DNA from: Ceratotherium simum simum | Lineage: Eukaryota > Chordata > Mammalia > Perissodactyla > Rhinocerotidae | NCBI RefSeq assembly: GCF_000283155.1 | Contig: NW_004454229.1 | Span: 9,567,733-9,631,732 of the forward strand | Length of the DNA: 64,000 nucleotides | Direction: 5' to 3' | Part shown: piece by piece, positions 31,095-41,269 of the stretch | Layout of the letters: every line of letters begins with the position of its first letter | Position numbering within the stretch: position 1 is the stretch's first letter | Position numbers and translations under genes: made by a program | The notes under the pieces: model-generated | Told to the model about the DNA's origin: nothing | The model's input: only the letters and a program-made list of their open reading frames with translations | Databases searched by the model: none

Positions 31095-32700
31095 TTCACT
31101 CAGCATTCACTTGGTGGTCTGCCCCTTGCTAAACACTGGAGAAACAGGGGTGAACAACCAGGATCCCTGCTTTCAATGAACTCGCTGTCCAGGAGGACAG
31201 GCAAGGAGAGAAATAATTACAATACAGCCTGCCGGGTGTGGTGGGAGAGGGCAATGCTGATGGTATGGGATCATAAAGGAAGGGCTTCTATCCCCCTTTG
31301 GTGAAAGTTTGGTATAGTTCCTGGAAGATAGGGTTGCTGAGAAACGTACTGAAGAATGAATGACTTTCAGATGGGATGGGATAACATTCCAGGTGGAGGA
31401 AACAGTGAGAGCAAAGGCCTGGCCTTGTGAACCAGAGTTTTGTGTGCAGGACACTGCAATCAGGTAATTGTTATGGGAGAGGCGTCACGGTGAGTGAGAA
31501 GCCTGGAGAGTTAGGGACGAGACAAGTCACAGGTGGGCCTCCTTGGCTAATGAACAGGTAATTTAGAGCTCTAAAGGAATTTACTCAGGGAAGTTAAGAA
31601 TTCAGATTTATGTTTCATTCCTAAAGACCTGATGAAGGAAGACTGGAGATGGTGAAACAGGAGGTAAGAAGATTGTTTTGCGATGATAATCTAGGAAACA
31701 GGCGATGAAGTCATTACATTAGAGATGGAGAAGAGGTGACAAGTTTGGGACAGATTAGTGGAGCTGATTGTATGAGGCCAGTGGGGAAAGGGAGAGGGAG
31801 GGGTCTGGGACGATTTCAGATTCCAGCTTGGCTAGGTGGCTGATGCTGTTGTCCACTGAAACAGAGATGAAGGGGGTAGGGCTGGGGAGGGCACAGGGTG
31901 GAGTGGTGAGGGTAGGTCATTTAAATGGGGCTGTCCCGCGGATTGTTAGTATCACTTAGGACTAGGGACACAGACTTTGGAGTTTTTAGCGGAAAAAAAA
32001 AATGTGTGCTGAAATAATGTATGAATGAGGTTATTCTGAGGGAATACATACAGTGATGAGAGCAGTGGGAATAGGAGCCAATGCAGTGAAAATAAAGGAA
32101 GAGGCATCCACAAAGAAGTCAGACTGCTAGGAAGAAAAGCCAGTGCTGTCCACAGAAGCTATGCATCTAGGGGGTTCGAGCAGTAGGCGGGGCTCAGGGT
32201 CAAATGCAGCAGCAGCAGGGTGAGGAGTATGGGGTGCTCACCGGGGCTGGCAACAGAGTGGTCCTTAGGGACAACAGCTGGAGTGGCTCAGGGACCCCCA
32301 CAACGGACACCAGATGACAAGGGGGTGAGGCACTGCGAGGACGTTCCCAGGAGGGGTGGTGTTAAGAATCTTGGCTGAGAAGGGAAGGAGGCAGAGAGCA
32401 CACCAGCTAAAGGAGGCAAATGCCCAAAGGGAAGTTTTGTTTGTCTCTTGTTTTGGATGAAAGAGACCCGAGCAGCTTTATAGGTTGAGAGGAAAGAGCT
32501 AGTAGAGATAGAAGGAGTTAAACAAAAAACTGAGAGGAGATATTTGCTGGAGTAAACTCCTGAGGAGGCAAGAGGAGAGGGGATTGTGAGTCCAGGGTAG
32601 GAAGCCCTCCAATAGAGAGAACACTTCTTCCATGCTAGAGGACAGGAGGTGAGAACCCTACAGAATCCACTGATCTCCGACATGTGCAACGCAGGGTGGA
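31095..32700 (-). repeat. Long L2 LINE copy (about 1.6 kb)
   Basis: Starts at the inverted tail (CACTCAGCATTCACTTGG, CCCTTGCTAAACACTGGAG, CTGTCCAGGAGGACAGG). It then passes through AACATTCCAGGTGGAGGAAACAGTGAGAGCAAAGGCC and continues inward without a clear break to about 32700. It would include part of the former reverse-transcriptase reading frame on the minus strand, now broken. The 141-codon minus-strand frame 32288-32713 lies in this block, but I cannot recognise reverse-transcriptase motifs in it. The longest L2 in the window. Confidence 0.75.
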
Positions 32701-32720
32701 AAACACGTGTCATACAACAC

Positions 32721-33060
32721 GCCTCCAGACCCTCTCTCAGCTTTGTGAATCGGAGTCACTGAACTTCCCTGGCTTTCCTTGCCTTACCTGTAACTAGGCT
32801 CACGGTGCCTCCCTTGCAGACTATCCGTGTACAGACCTGGCACATTTAAGTAAGTATTTAACAAATTAACTTGTTTGTATTGTTTTAATAATTATACAGT
32901 TTCAACTACAAATTCAATAAGCTTTTGTGGTTTTCTAACCAGCATACCTAACCATCATTGCCTTTGTTAATATAGAAAATGTGTTTTGAATTCCAAATAA
33001 CTTTCTTGCAAACTCTTTGGGAACAAAATTTTTTTCTTCAATAAGGACTGCACCCTGTAA
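32721..33060. other. AT-rich single-copy sequence
   Basis: Nothing recognised. Grades into the AT-palindromic tract that follows. Confidence 0.35.
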
Positions 33061-33208
33061 AATATGTTATATAATATATATTATATATAATATTACATGT
33101 ATAATACTATGTTATATACATATACATATTATATTATACATATATAATATACAGATAGATGTGTTACACACATAATATATACATATATTACATATACATA
33201 TATATAAA
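33061..33208. repeat. AT-rich palindromic tract
   Basis: About 150 bp composed almost entirely of TATA/ATAT/ACAT units with many short self-complementary stretches (ATATAATATATATTATAT). Such tracts can extrude cruciforms and are unstable. Confidence 0.9.
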
Positions 33209-33540
33209 GTAGTGCTGAGGTATTTTCTTGCCATTTTGTTCTCTGTTGACTTTCTAGCTCTTTTAGTCTTATAAGTTTGGGTTTTTAACGAAACACTAAC
33301 CTACAAGGATTTTGACTGTGTTCCTCTTGCATTTTAAAACTGATTTTGAGAAGCTTTGGGAAAGGTTTTCCATAATATAAATATTAGAATGTGGACACTC
33401 ACCAGCGAGGTTCTTCGTGAGAGCAGAGCACTTTGCGGGGCTGGTTCCCCTCATTCTGTAGAGCCCCAACATCGTGGGGGTTCAGCTAGGTCCAGGTCAC
33501 ATTTATATAAAACACTTATGTTGGAACCTTCAATCTTTGG

Positions 33541-33599
33541 CATTTTTGTTCTTTTCCTTTTTGCTTCTTCCTTTCTCTCTTTCTTTTTCTTTTTTTTCC
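33541..33599 (+). repeat. Polypyrimidine tract
   Basis: An almost pure T/C run of about 60 bp (CTTTTCC...CTTTTTTTTCC). Simple sequence. It also creates the lysine/arginine-rich minus-strand frame 33451-33651. Confidence 0.8.
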
Positions 33600-33734
33600 A
33601 AGAACAAATAAAAAAGTAGAATATAGCACTGTACTTCTGAGAATTAGACAATAAACAGATCAGTAATCCCCTCTGATTGGTCTTCAGCGTTTACACAGGT
33701 CGTTTGTTTTGCGCCTTGCTGTTCGCTACTCAGC

Positions 33735-33960
33735 GATGGGCATTTTGCTCCGACATGGGTCCGGCACTGTGCTCACTCAGGGCTTGGAGAGGGGAAAAGA
33801 CATGGTTCTTGCTTTAAAAGATCCTCCCAGACAAGAGCCTGGGGTTTTAGGGCGTCCCTTGTCCAGGGTCACAGTGTTAGTAAGGGGAGGGCCTGCAACT
33901 GAATGCAGGGTTTCTGAGTCCAGGGGCAGTGTCATTTGCAGTCCACCGCTGTTGATCCTT
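33735..33960 (-). repeat. L2 then MIR-like fragments
   Basis: 33740-33830 (CCGGCACTGTGCTCACTCAGG...GACATGGTTCTTGC) is an inverted L2 tail. 33850-33955 (CCAGGGTCACAGTGTTAGTAAGGGG...GTTTCTGAGTCCAGG) reads like the inverted MIR 5' part. Confidence 0.5.
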
Positions 33961-34299
33961 AATGAAAAACATGGTCTTTGCAAGGGGATTTATAAATGTT
34001 GGCAAGCATGGTATGAAATCCATTTTCTCAGCTAAGAATATTCTCTTTCATTACTTTACAGTCTACTTAGAAATGACCCTTGTCCTCATTTCCACTCCCA
34101 GTTAAGCTATTTGGTTTGTCCACTGGCTACTTAACTATGTATATTGAACCATAATGTCTTGGTTACAGGTCCCACACTTGTATTTGGGAGTAGGGGGTGA
34201 GGATTCGAACACAAATTGAGAAGGGATGACATGTAGAAGACACGTGCTAAGTAAGAAGCCTGATGTTTTATAGTAACTGAACAACAGGACGAGAAAGAA

Positions 34300-34440
34300 C
34301 TTACTCATGTAATCCAGCCCCTGATTGGTCTCCTTGCCTCTAGTGTCATTCTCACTAACCACGTTACAGATGGGAAAGCCAAGGTCTGTGTACACAGCCT
34401 TCTACTCACTGCACATAAGTTCCACAGAGCATGGCCTTGT
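34300..34440 (-). repeat. MIR-like fragment
   Basis: GTTACAGATGGGAAAGCCAAGG after TCATTCTCACTAACC resembles an inverted MIR core. Weak. Confidence 0.4.
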
Positions 34441-34794
34441 ACCCAAGCAGTCGAGAAATGGGGTAAGAATGCATAGAAATGGCATAGACCAGTTATTTTA
34501 AATTGTGTTGCAAAGTGTGGTAGGAATTTGAGGGAGGTACATTCAAGTCTTTCCAAGAAATTACAGCAGGTGAGCTCAGGGCTCTCCTCCCAGCTGGAAA
34601 ACTATGTTTGGGCTAGAAGATGACAAACAATTGTCTGTTCCTAATCTTTCAGGTGATAAAGGCATTGAGCGATGTGAAACATCCTGATTACAAGCATTTG
34701 GCAAAATTGGGGGAGAAACCTGAGCTTAGATCATTTTTCCCAAAGTATGGAGAGGAAGCAAACAGTAAAATCAGTGTTGCTAGAGACAATCGAT

Positions 34795-35010
34795 GATTTG
34801 GGTTCTAGTCCCAGCAATGTTTAATGAGCAACCACGAGAGACCATGGGGAAGAGCTCCACCCCTCCAACACTCAGCATCCTCTTCAGTGTGAAAGAGCCA
34901 CCAATCCCTACCCTTCTTATCCTCATAGGCTGATTTGGAGAACCAAGTGAATTATCACATGGAATGTGCTTTGGAAAATATAATTTTAAGCACTCAAGGA
35001 ATATTGTTAT
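34795..35010 (+). repeat. MIR SINE (diverged)
   Basis: TTTGGGTTCTAGTCCCAGC...CAGCATCCTCTTCAGTGTGAAAG...AGTGAATTATCACATGGAATGTGC follows MIR sense order with heavy divergence. Confidence 0.55.
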
Positions 35011-35083
35011 GTTTCAAGAATGTAGAGCCCACGGCAAATCCTAGAGGTGAGAGAAGGGGTCAGCTGGGAGTGATGTTAGCAAT

Positions 35084-35143
35084 AAGGAAGTGAAAAAAAA
35101 TAAAAATAAACAAACAAACAAACAATAAAAGGAAGTGAAAAAA
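35084..35143. repeat. A-rich (CAAA)n insert between 15-bp direct repeats
   Basis: AAGGAAGTGAAAAAA at 35084-35098 and 35129-35143 flanks an A-rich core with (CAAA)n. The direct repeats look like a target-site duplication around a bare poly(A)-type tail. Confidence 0.7.
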
Positions 35144-35249
35144 TAAACTGACTTATTTGTAGGGCCTGGAGGTCCTAGGAGGCCCTGGAATTGGCTCTAC
35201 AAAACAAAGGTGGAAGTCCAAAGGCTTCAGCTGTGGGTGAGGTTGGGGC

Positions 35250-35460
35250 CAACACCACATTAATGAAGCTCCATCACATGGTGGCCCAGCCCGTGACTCT
35301 CGGAAGGCCTCCTATTTCAATTCCCACCCAACACCCAACTCTTACTTGCTTTTGGGGTCTTGAGCAAGTCATTAACCACTGGGCTTTCATTTGTAACGGT
35401 GAGATGATCACACTTCCTTCTCAGGGTTGTGGTGAGGATTGAATAAACTTATCTTTGTGA
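35250..35460 (+). repeat. MIR SINE
   Basis: TGGGGTCTTGAGCAAGTCATTAACC, GGGCTTTCATTTGTAACGG and GGGTTGTGGTGAGGATTGAATAAAC are sense MIR. Only the 3' two-thirds are clear. Confidence 0.7.
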
Positions 35461-35484
35461 GATGCCTCATGCAAGTACGTACTC

Positions 35485-35725
35485 AATTAAGAGTGTGGGC
35501 TCCAGAACCAGAAGGCCTGGGTTCAAATCCTTGCTCTGCTACGTTCCAGCCATGCCATATCGGGCAGATCACAGGGGTTCTCTGAGCCTCATTTTCTCCA
35601 TCCATACCAAGGGGATGAGTGTTACCTCCCTCACAGGACTAGTGTGAGGACCAAAGGGGTCAATGTGCACAAATGCTTAGTGCCTGGCATAGAGTAAGCA
35701 CTCAATAAATGGGTGCTTTTACATA
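35485..35725 (+). repeat. MIR SINE, full length
   Basis: GTGTGGGCTCCAGAACCAGAAGG, GTTCAAATCCTTGCTCTGC, TGAGCCTCATTTTCTCC, GTGCCTGGCATAGAGTAAGC and CTCAATAAATGG span the whole element. Second of two MIRs in the same orientation. Confidence 0.93.
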
Positions 35726-35729
35726 ATCA

Positions 35730-36090
35730 TATAAATTATAATGCATTATTAATAGTGAACGTACACTGAGCCTGAGTCAGAATCCTCAAATATTTTCAGA
35801 CCTGAATAAAACCTAAAAGGGACAGCAAACCCCCAGGACCCACACAGTAGTTTGCTCCCTGACACTTTGAGTGCATATTATTGCTCTTGAACAAACAGAA
35901 TCCGTCTCTGAGCTTGGACATCAATGGACTTGAAACACACATTAGGATAATCTTTTAACCATGTCTTATAAATATTCATTGTGCTTTAAACCCTTGTCAC
36001 AGTGAAGGAGCCCAACAACAATTCGATGGGCTGCTGGGCCTCCCGAGGTCAGAACAGCCAGGGGCTGGAGACACTGCAGGGAGGAGCCAG
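35730..36090. other. Single-copy sequence
   Basis: No landmarks recognised. The 88-codon open frame 36002-36268 starts here and runs into an L2 end. Confidence 0.35.
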
Positions 36091-36094
36091 CGCC

Positions 36095-36290
36095 TCACCT
36101 GGATGGGCTCGGCGCAATCGCTCTATTCCCCCTCCCTTCCCCCTCCATGCATCACAATCGTTCCTCTCTTCCACAGGGAGTTCAGCCACGGCCTTGTTCA
36201 TTTTGCTTCCCCAGCATCTAGTGCAGGTCTTGGCATATAGTGTGCTCTGCAGAGGTTTGTTGAATTAATGAGTGAAGCACTAGTGCAATG
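36095..36290 (+). repeat. L2 LINE 3' tail
   Basis: TTCATTTTGCTTCCCCAGCATCTAGTGCAGGTCTTGGCATATAG then GGTTTGTTGAATTAATGAG is the sense L2 end. Confidence 0.8.
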
Positions 36291-36760
36291 ATTGAATGAG
36301 GAATAAACATTCTCCTTGACTATTGACTATTGGGATGGGGAGGAGGTGGTCTCACAGCCCTTGGCTTGGACTGTGAGGCACTCCAGGTGTTCAATGAGGA
36401 ACAGAAAGGAAGAGAAGAGTGATTCTGGAAGGAGAGTGACTGGAGATGTCAGAAGCCCCTATTGCAATGTCCCAGGGATTTTTCCAAGCTTGGGTCCGAC
36501 TCAGGTGGATTCTGACATCCAGGAGGATGGGGACCCAGAAGCAGAGGTCCCTGGGGAGACAGCCATGCTCACAATCAGGTAGGAGCAACCCTTTCATTTT
36601 TCCAGGACCCCAGACAGTGCCCGCGGTTAGGGGATGGAGAAGGCATGGCTGGAGGACTTTTAGGGGGCATAAAGGAGGGGAACAGGACTGGGCACCTGTC
36701 AGGGCTGCTGCTCACCAGGATGTGAGCTAGGGCAGGCCTGGTTCAAGCAGAGACTAGAAA
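36291..36760. other. Single-copy, GC-richer stretch with overlapping open frames
   Basis: Frames at 36316-36582 and 36446-36730 (plus) and 36391-36597 (minus) overlap in three different phases. None shows a domain, and no splice or promoter context supports any of them. Confidence 0.3.
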
Positions 36761-36764
36761 GCTA

Positions 36765-36965
36765 AGTAGCAAGCATTTGTTGAAGTCCTGCTTGGTGCCA
36801 AGAACTAGGTGCTATTCATATATTATCTCATTTAATCCTCATACTCCCTTAATCTCCGTGTTACAGATGAGGAAAATAACTTCGAAGAGATTAAGCATTT
36901 TTCTTAGATCACACAGCTTCAAATGGACCAAGATTCAAATTCAGGTTCATTTGATTTCCAAGGCC
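36765..36965 (-). repeat. MIR SINE
   Basis: GCAAGCATTTGTTGAAGTCC, TATTATCTCATTTAATCCTC, GTTACAGATGAGGAAAATAAC and GATCACACAGCTTC follow inverted MIR. Confidence 0.85.
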
Positions 36966-37500
36966 ATGAGATTTTCAGGACACTTTGCTCCTCTCCAGGC
37001 TTGGGTCCTGGGTAATCAAGTAGGTGGAGATTAGGAGGAGAGGGTGCAGCGAGGTAGACAGATAGTCTAGGCAGATCTCTAGACTAGGGGCCCAGGCCCA
37101 GGGTAACAAAACAGAGGCTAGATCCCACTTGCTGGTGGGGTTCTTCCTATGGGGTACTGCCCCCTGGATAGGCCCAGGGACTGGGCTTAGACGAACCTGC
37201 AGGTGACAGGCATCAAGGACTCACATGAGCCGCCTGGAAACCCAATCACAAAGTGCTAGTCTTCAGGACTGGTAGGCAAGGCCTGCTGTTCTTGTTTTCT
37301 GCCTGCTTGATCCAATCTCTACTTCCTCATCCATAAAAAGACACCTTACAGGGAAGAAGAGGACAAGTAACAGAGGGGGCCAGATATCCCTTCCTATATT
37401 TACATAAATGGAGAAGACCGTGGGCCTCTTTACTGGGTCTCCCCAACGTGATCACAAGGCTGGTGGAGGACAGGGGGCAGGGGGCAGGAGGAGCTGGGAG
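36966..37500. other. Single-copy sequence
   Basis: Moderately GC-rich and CpG-poor, without recognisable element. 37472-37486 has two GGGGG runs with a short spacer. Confidence 0.35.
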
Positions 37501-37504
37501 GCTT

Positions 37505-37850
37505 TAGTCATTAGCCTTACAAATGGCTCTGTGATCTTACGCAAATTTCTTAACCTCTCTGGGCTTCAGTCAAACAACCTGTAAAAAGGAATCACTAACA
37601 TAAATGAAAATGAAGCTCTTTGAACCTGATGAAGAGGCAACACAAATGTTGAATAGTATTAACAGCACCTTTAAATTGATAATAAGAATGCTACATCTAG
37701 CTAGTTTCCAAAAATGCTTTCACATGCATTGCCCTAGCTCAGTCTCCTAACAATCCTGTGATTAAGTTGGGTGGGACTATTCAACCCCATTCTACAGACT
37801 GGAAAACAGAGACTCGGAGAGGTTACATTTAGTTTAAGGTAAAAAAGTTG
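37505..37850. repeat. Two MIR SINE fragments, convergent
   Basis: 37505-37620 is sense (GCTCTGTGATCTTACGCAAATTTC, TTAACCTCTCTGGGCTTCAG). 37685-37850 is inverted (GCTTTCACATGCATTGCCC, CCATTCTACAGACTGG, CAGAGACTCGGAGAGG). Confidence 0.7.
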
Positions 37851-38139
37851 AAAACGTGAAACTGGACGCTAGAGAACTACTGTCACATGATGTAGACAAT
37901 GCATACGGAGCCAGATACGGCTATAGCCTAAGAACAGTTCAATTGAAATGATGATGCTGTGAAAGGTTGCCACGCATGTTGGAGAAATGAAGAAGCAGAA
38001 CTGTAGGGGTTAAGAAACCAGCACAAGAATAGAGTCCTGGGGCTGAGATATGAACCTAGGACGGTCCAGTGTTCTAGTGTCCAATCAGAAGAGTCTAATG
38101 CTTATTCCCTGCCCCAGGCTGCAGATGGTGAGTCATTCT
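37851..38139. other. Unassigned sequence
   Basis: Nothing specific. A GGAACCTAGGACGG-like phrase near 38050 could be a trace of an inverted MIR 5' end. Confidence 0.25.
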
Positions 38140-38267
38140 TTAGGTCATTGTTGAGTTCTTTTATGTGCCAAACTGATCTAGACACTGGGGAAACAATGGA
38201 CAGAATCCTTGCTCTCATGAGGCTTATATTCTGACAAAAAACGACGAAGTAAAACTAGTATATGTTA
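38140..38267 (-). repeat. L2 LINE 3' fragment
   Basis: TTTTATGTGCCAAACTGATCTAGACACTGGGG...CTTGCTCTCATGAGGCTTATATTCTGAC is the inverted L2 tail. The MLT1 LTR is inserted at its edge. Confidence 0.7.
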
Positions 38268-38272
38268 GGTGG

Positions 38273-38753
38273 TATTACGGGTTGAATTGTGTCGTCCCCC
38301 TCCAAAGAAAGATATGTTGAAGCCTTAACCCCCAGTACCTCAGAATATGACCTTATTTGGACATAGGGTTGTTGTAGATGTAATTAATTAAGTTCAGATG
38401 AGGTCATACTGGAGTAGGTGGGCCCTTAATCCAGAATGACTGCTGTCCTTATAAGAAGAGGACAGAGACACACCGGGAGAAGACAGCCATCTGAGGACAG
38501 AGGCAGAGATTGGAGTGATGCATTTACAAACTGAGGAACACCAAGGCTTGCTGCAAACACCAGAGCTAGGAAGAGGCAAGGAAGGATTCTCCCCTGTGGG
38601 TTTCAGAGGGAGTGTGGCCCTGTCCGCACCTTGATTTCAGACTTCCGGCCTCCAGAACTGTGAGACAATAGATTTCTGTTGTTTTAAGTCACTCAGTGTG
38701 TGACACGTTGCTATGTTAACCCCAGGAAACGTTAACCCCAGGAAACTAATACA
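38273..38753 (+). mobile_element. MLT1A-like LTR (ERVL-MaLR), solo, 5-bp flanks
   Basis: GGGTTGAATTGTGTCGTCCCC, AAAGATATGTTGAAGCC, ACCCCCAGTACCTCAG, GACCTTATTTGGACATAGGG, CTTCCGGCCTCCAGAACTGTGAG and TGTTGTTTTAAGTCACTCAGTG run through the LTR to AACTAATACA. GGTGG at 38268-38272 and 38754-38758 is a 5-bp target duplication, the size typical of ERVL-class integration. A 16-bp unit GTTAACCCCAGGAAAC is tandemly duplicated at 38715-38746. No internal region remains. Confidence 0.93.
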
Positions 38754-38758
38754 GGTGG

Positions 38759-39195
38759 TGATATAAGTTACCTAGAACAATGAAACAACACCAAAAATTT
38801 AAAAATTCAAAAAACCGAGAGTTTTTTTGAGATGGGGTGAAGAATGCCAAAGTCACAGCCTCCGTGACTGTCTGTCTCCAGATGAGCCGTCTCTGTCCTG
38901 GGCCCGCCTGCCGCACGTCTGCCTTGCAGATGCTCCTCCTCGAAATGCAGGCTGGTCTACTGCGGCTGCTTCCCACCTCACCTCTACACGAACTTGACTT
39001 GAAAGGGTTTACTAAGCAAATTAATAATGTAAACGAGATTGCAGCTAGCACCTTCCGTGCAGGAGCCGCGGTGAAGCCTATTGCACAGTGATTGTTTGCA
39101 TACAAATGGCTGCTGCCGCTGAAAATGAGTCTGTAATGTTCGGGAAGGCAGGCATTAGAGCCGCTGATGGGGACACTTTGGTGCCCGTTTTGGAT
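38759..39195. promoter_or_regulatory. Single-copy island: candidate conserved element, longest ORF
   Basis: Not repeat-like, and richer in GC and CpG than its surroundings. 38990-39130 contains CAAATTAATAATGTAAAC, TGCAGCTAGCACC and GTTTGCATACAAATGG (39096-39111), an Oct-half/Sox-half-like arrangement. The longest open frame of the window (182 codons, minus, 38746-39294) covers it, with further plus-strand frames 38837-39091 and 39088-39354. None has a recognisable domain, and the frame runs into both flanking repeats, so I read it as non-coding. An enhancer is more likely than a gene, but this is inference. Confidence 0.35.
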
Positions 39196-39199
39196 GCTT

Positions 39200-39430
39200 T
39201 GGGCTATTACGTGAATAAAAGCAAATCTACCAAGCGCTTTATCACTTATACTGTGTTTTGGCACTCTAGGCTTTTCATTTCCTCCCCACAACAACCCAGG
39301 AGGGCGGGTGTTCGGAAGGTTCCCATTTTACAGATGAAGAAACTGAAGCTTTGAAAGGCCAGGAAACTAGAGACTCAGAGAAGGGCAGCGTGGGACCTGG
39401 AACCCAGAGCTTCCGCCTCTGGATCTAGTG
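39200..39430 (-). repeat. MIR SINE
   Basis: CTACCAAGCGCTTTATCAC, CTCCCCACAACAACCCAGGAGGG, CATTTTACAGATGAAGAAACTG and GGGACCTGGAACCCAGAGC follow inverted MIR order. Confidence 0.85.
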
Positions 39431-39509
39431 TGTGGCTGGAAGCGTCCTAAAAAACAAAACAAAATGTCTTTCTAAAATTCTGTTGTTTATCAGCCTTTTA
39501 ATCATATGT

Positions 39510-39665
39510 AACCTTTAAGTGATTACTGAACACTAGGAAACATTGTTTCATTTAGTCCTCACCAGAACCTATGAAGTAGGCATCCTTATCCCATAAAGAA
39601 ATGGAGGCTCACAGAAGGTTACCTGACTTTTCTACAACCACATGGCAGGCAGTTGGACCAGGTTT
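39510..39665 (-). repeat. MIR SINE
   Basis: TTTCATTTAGTCCTCACCAG, CCTATGAAGTAGGCATCC, GGAGGCTCACAGAAGG and CCACATGGCAGGCAGTTGG form the inverted MIR. Confidence 0.8.
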
Positions 39666-39739
39666 CAAATGGGAACTGGTGGAAGGTGAAGCCCAGCTCT
39701 CGTCCACCTATATCTTAATTCACTCTAGGGGCAGGGGTG

Positions 39740-39842
39740 GCTGGTAAAGATCCAGAACCCTGGGCTCCACCAAGACCTGCGGACTCAGAATTTCTGCAGG
39801 AGGACTCCGGATTATGTAAGCTCCCTGGAGATTCCGATGCCC
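39740..39842 (+). repeat. MER5A-like hAT fragment
   Basis: GTAAAGATCCAGAACCCTGGGC...GACTCAGAATTTCTGCAGG...CTGGAGATTCCGATGC parallels the MER5A middle and end. Confidence 0.65.
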
Positions 39843-40435
39843 TATTCTCTGAGGAATGCTGTTTTGTCTCTCCTTTCATCCACATAAGGGCTCTTTGACT
39901 TCCCTTTCATCAGGGTCCTTAGGTGGGCTGCACACATCCTCCAAATAGCAGAGGAAATACACACCAGCTGGCCCTGTGGGTTCTGCAGAGGTGTCACCTC
40001 CCACCGCCACCCCCTGGCAGCCAGGAGACTGTGCCTGTCAGGGAGGGGAGAGAGCCCTATGGGCCCCCATTCTGGCATTTTCATTTATCATGCAAATGAA
40101 AGGAGTGAAATTAGCTCATGTCAGGGACTTGCAAATCAAAATTGTGCCAGAGGGTTCTTCCAGCCAGAGTCGGGGGCTGTGCTGAGGGTTCTTCAGATGC
40201 TTCTATTTTTGAATTTTCCATCAAATCGAGGAGCTCCTGGAGCCAGGCTTCTTTGGCATGAAGAATGTTTACCGCCCAGGTCTTTTGGATCCGCAGTGAT
40301 GATTCACAGCCAGGCCTCAGCTTCTGGCTCTGCTGAATCCAGACGGGGACCACTAAGCACTCGCCCTGTGAGTTCAATGAAAAAAGCTGCATGGTCTTGG
40401 AGTTAGAAGCCTGCCTGGATTGGATCTAACTAATA
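39843..40435. promoter_or_regulatory. Single-copy stretch, candidate conserved element
   Basis: No repeat landmarks. 40075-40140 contains TTATCATGCAAATGAAAGG (octamer ATGCAAAT at 40090-40097) and GTGAAATTAGCTCATG. The 115-codon plus frame 40059-40406 and opposing 93-codon minus frame 40111-40392 show no domain. Function not established. Confidence 0.3.
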
Positions 40436-40489
40436 TTGTGCAAGGCACTGTTCCAACCTGGACATTTAGCTTCATGGAACTTATCTTCC

Positions 40490-40630
40490 AGGGGGCTCAC
40501 ACCTGGGCTCTGCCCCTTACAAACTAGGGGACATTGCACAAGTCCTTTAGCCATCTGAGCCCTCCTCACTGTGCCTGACACTAGGCAGGTGCTCACTCTA
40601 CACTGCATGTGCTTGAATAAGTCACTCCTC
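40490..40630 (+). repeat. MIR SINE fragment
   Basis: CTGGGCTCTGCCCCTTACAAACTAGGGGACATTGCACAAGTCC...CCATCTGAGCC follows MIR sense. A short inverted L2 trace (GTGCAAGGCACTGTTCC) precedes it at 40438-40490. Confidence 0.65.
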
Positions 40631-41265
40631 ATGTTTGCCAATGGGAGGAGGCATTAGGGATACAGATGAATAGTCAAAGGTCGACTTGTAATACTTAATT
40701 TATTAACTTAGTTACACATTCATTCGCTACACATGCATTTGCTTCTGGTAGGAGGGTTTATGTGGATTTGCATCTGTCCTTCCCCTTGAGCCTGGGACAA
40801 AATTTCTGACTCGATTCCTAATTCTCTGAAGTGTGACAGTCAAGCCCTTTGCACACAGTCAGCATTTGCTACCTGCTGCTGAATTACTGCCTGAATAAAT
40901 GAATAATTTGCCATGGAAGGAGTTGGTCTTCATTCAAAGCTCCAGCTTCCTTCGATGGATGGGATTTGCCAGAATACAGAAGAACCCAGCACTCCCAAGG
41001 GACAGGTGGCTAGATATGATCACCATCATGTTCAAAGATCTCACAGGGTTTAGAAATGACCTCGAGGCTGGACCCAGCTGAAATCCAGGAGCCCCTGCAG
41101 CTGCTCTCTCATGTCAATAAGGAATAACTGGATGTTTAATAAGTTCAAGCAAGACAGTGACTAAGACAGAGCTAAAAGTCAGAATATTTGTTTGATTTTT
41201 AGCAGGTTTGTTCTCTTTTTCTTATCTGTAATGTTGACAGCTCTTTAAAGGCTGGTTTCCTTCTT
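40631..41265. other. Mostly single-copy; L2 tail trace at 40830-40905
   Basis: 40850-40905 (TTGCACACAGTCAGCATTTGC...CCTGAATAAATGAATAA) resembles an L2 tail. The remainder is unassigned. Confidence 0.35.
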
Positions 41266-41269
41266 CTGT

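Noticed and set aside
32288..32713. 141-codon minus-strand open frame as a gene
   Set aside because: Lies within a long L2 in the element's coding orientation, but I see no reverse-transcriptase motifs. At best it is fossil LINE coding sequence.
33451..33651. Basic (Lys/Arg-rich) peptide on the minus strand
   Set aside because: Direct translation of the polypyrimidine tract at 33541-33599.
38746..39294. 182-codon minus-strand open frame as a protein-coding gene
   Set aside because: No recognisable domain. It begins inside a MIR-derived stretch and ends at the LTR edge, with no splice, Kozak or poly(A) context, and a frame this long can arise by chance in 64 kb searched on six frames.
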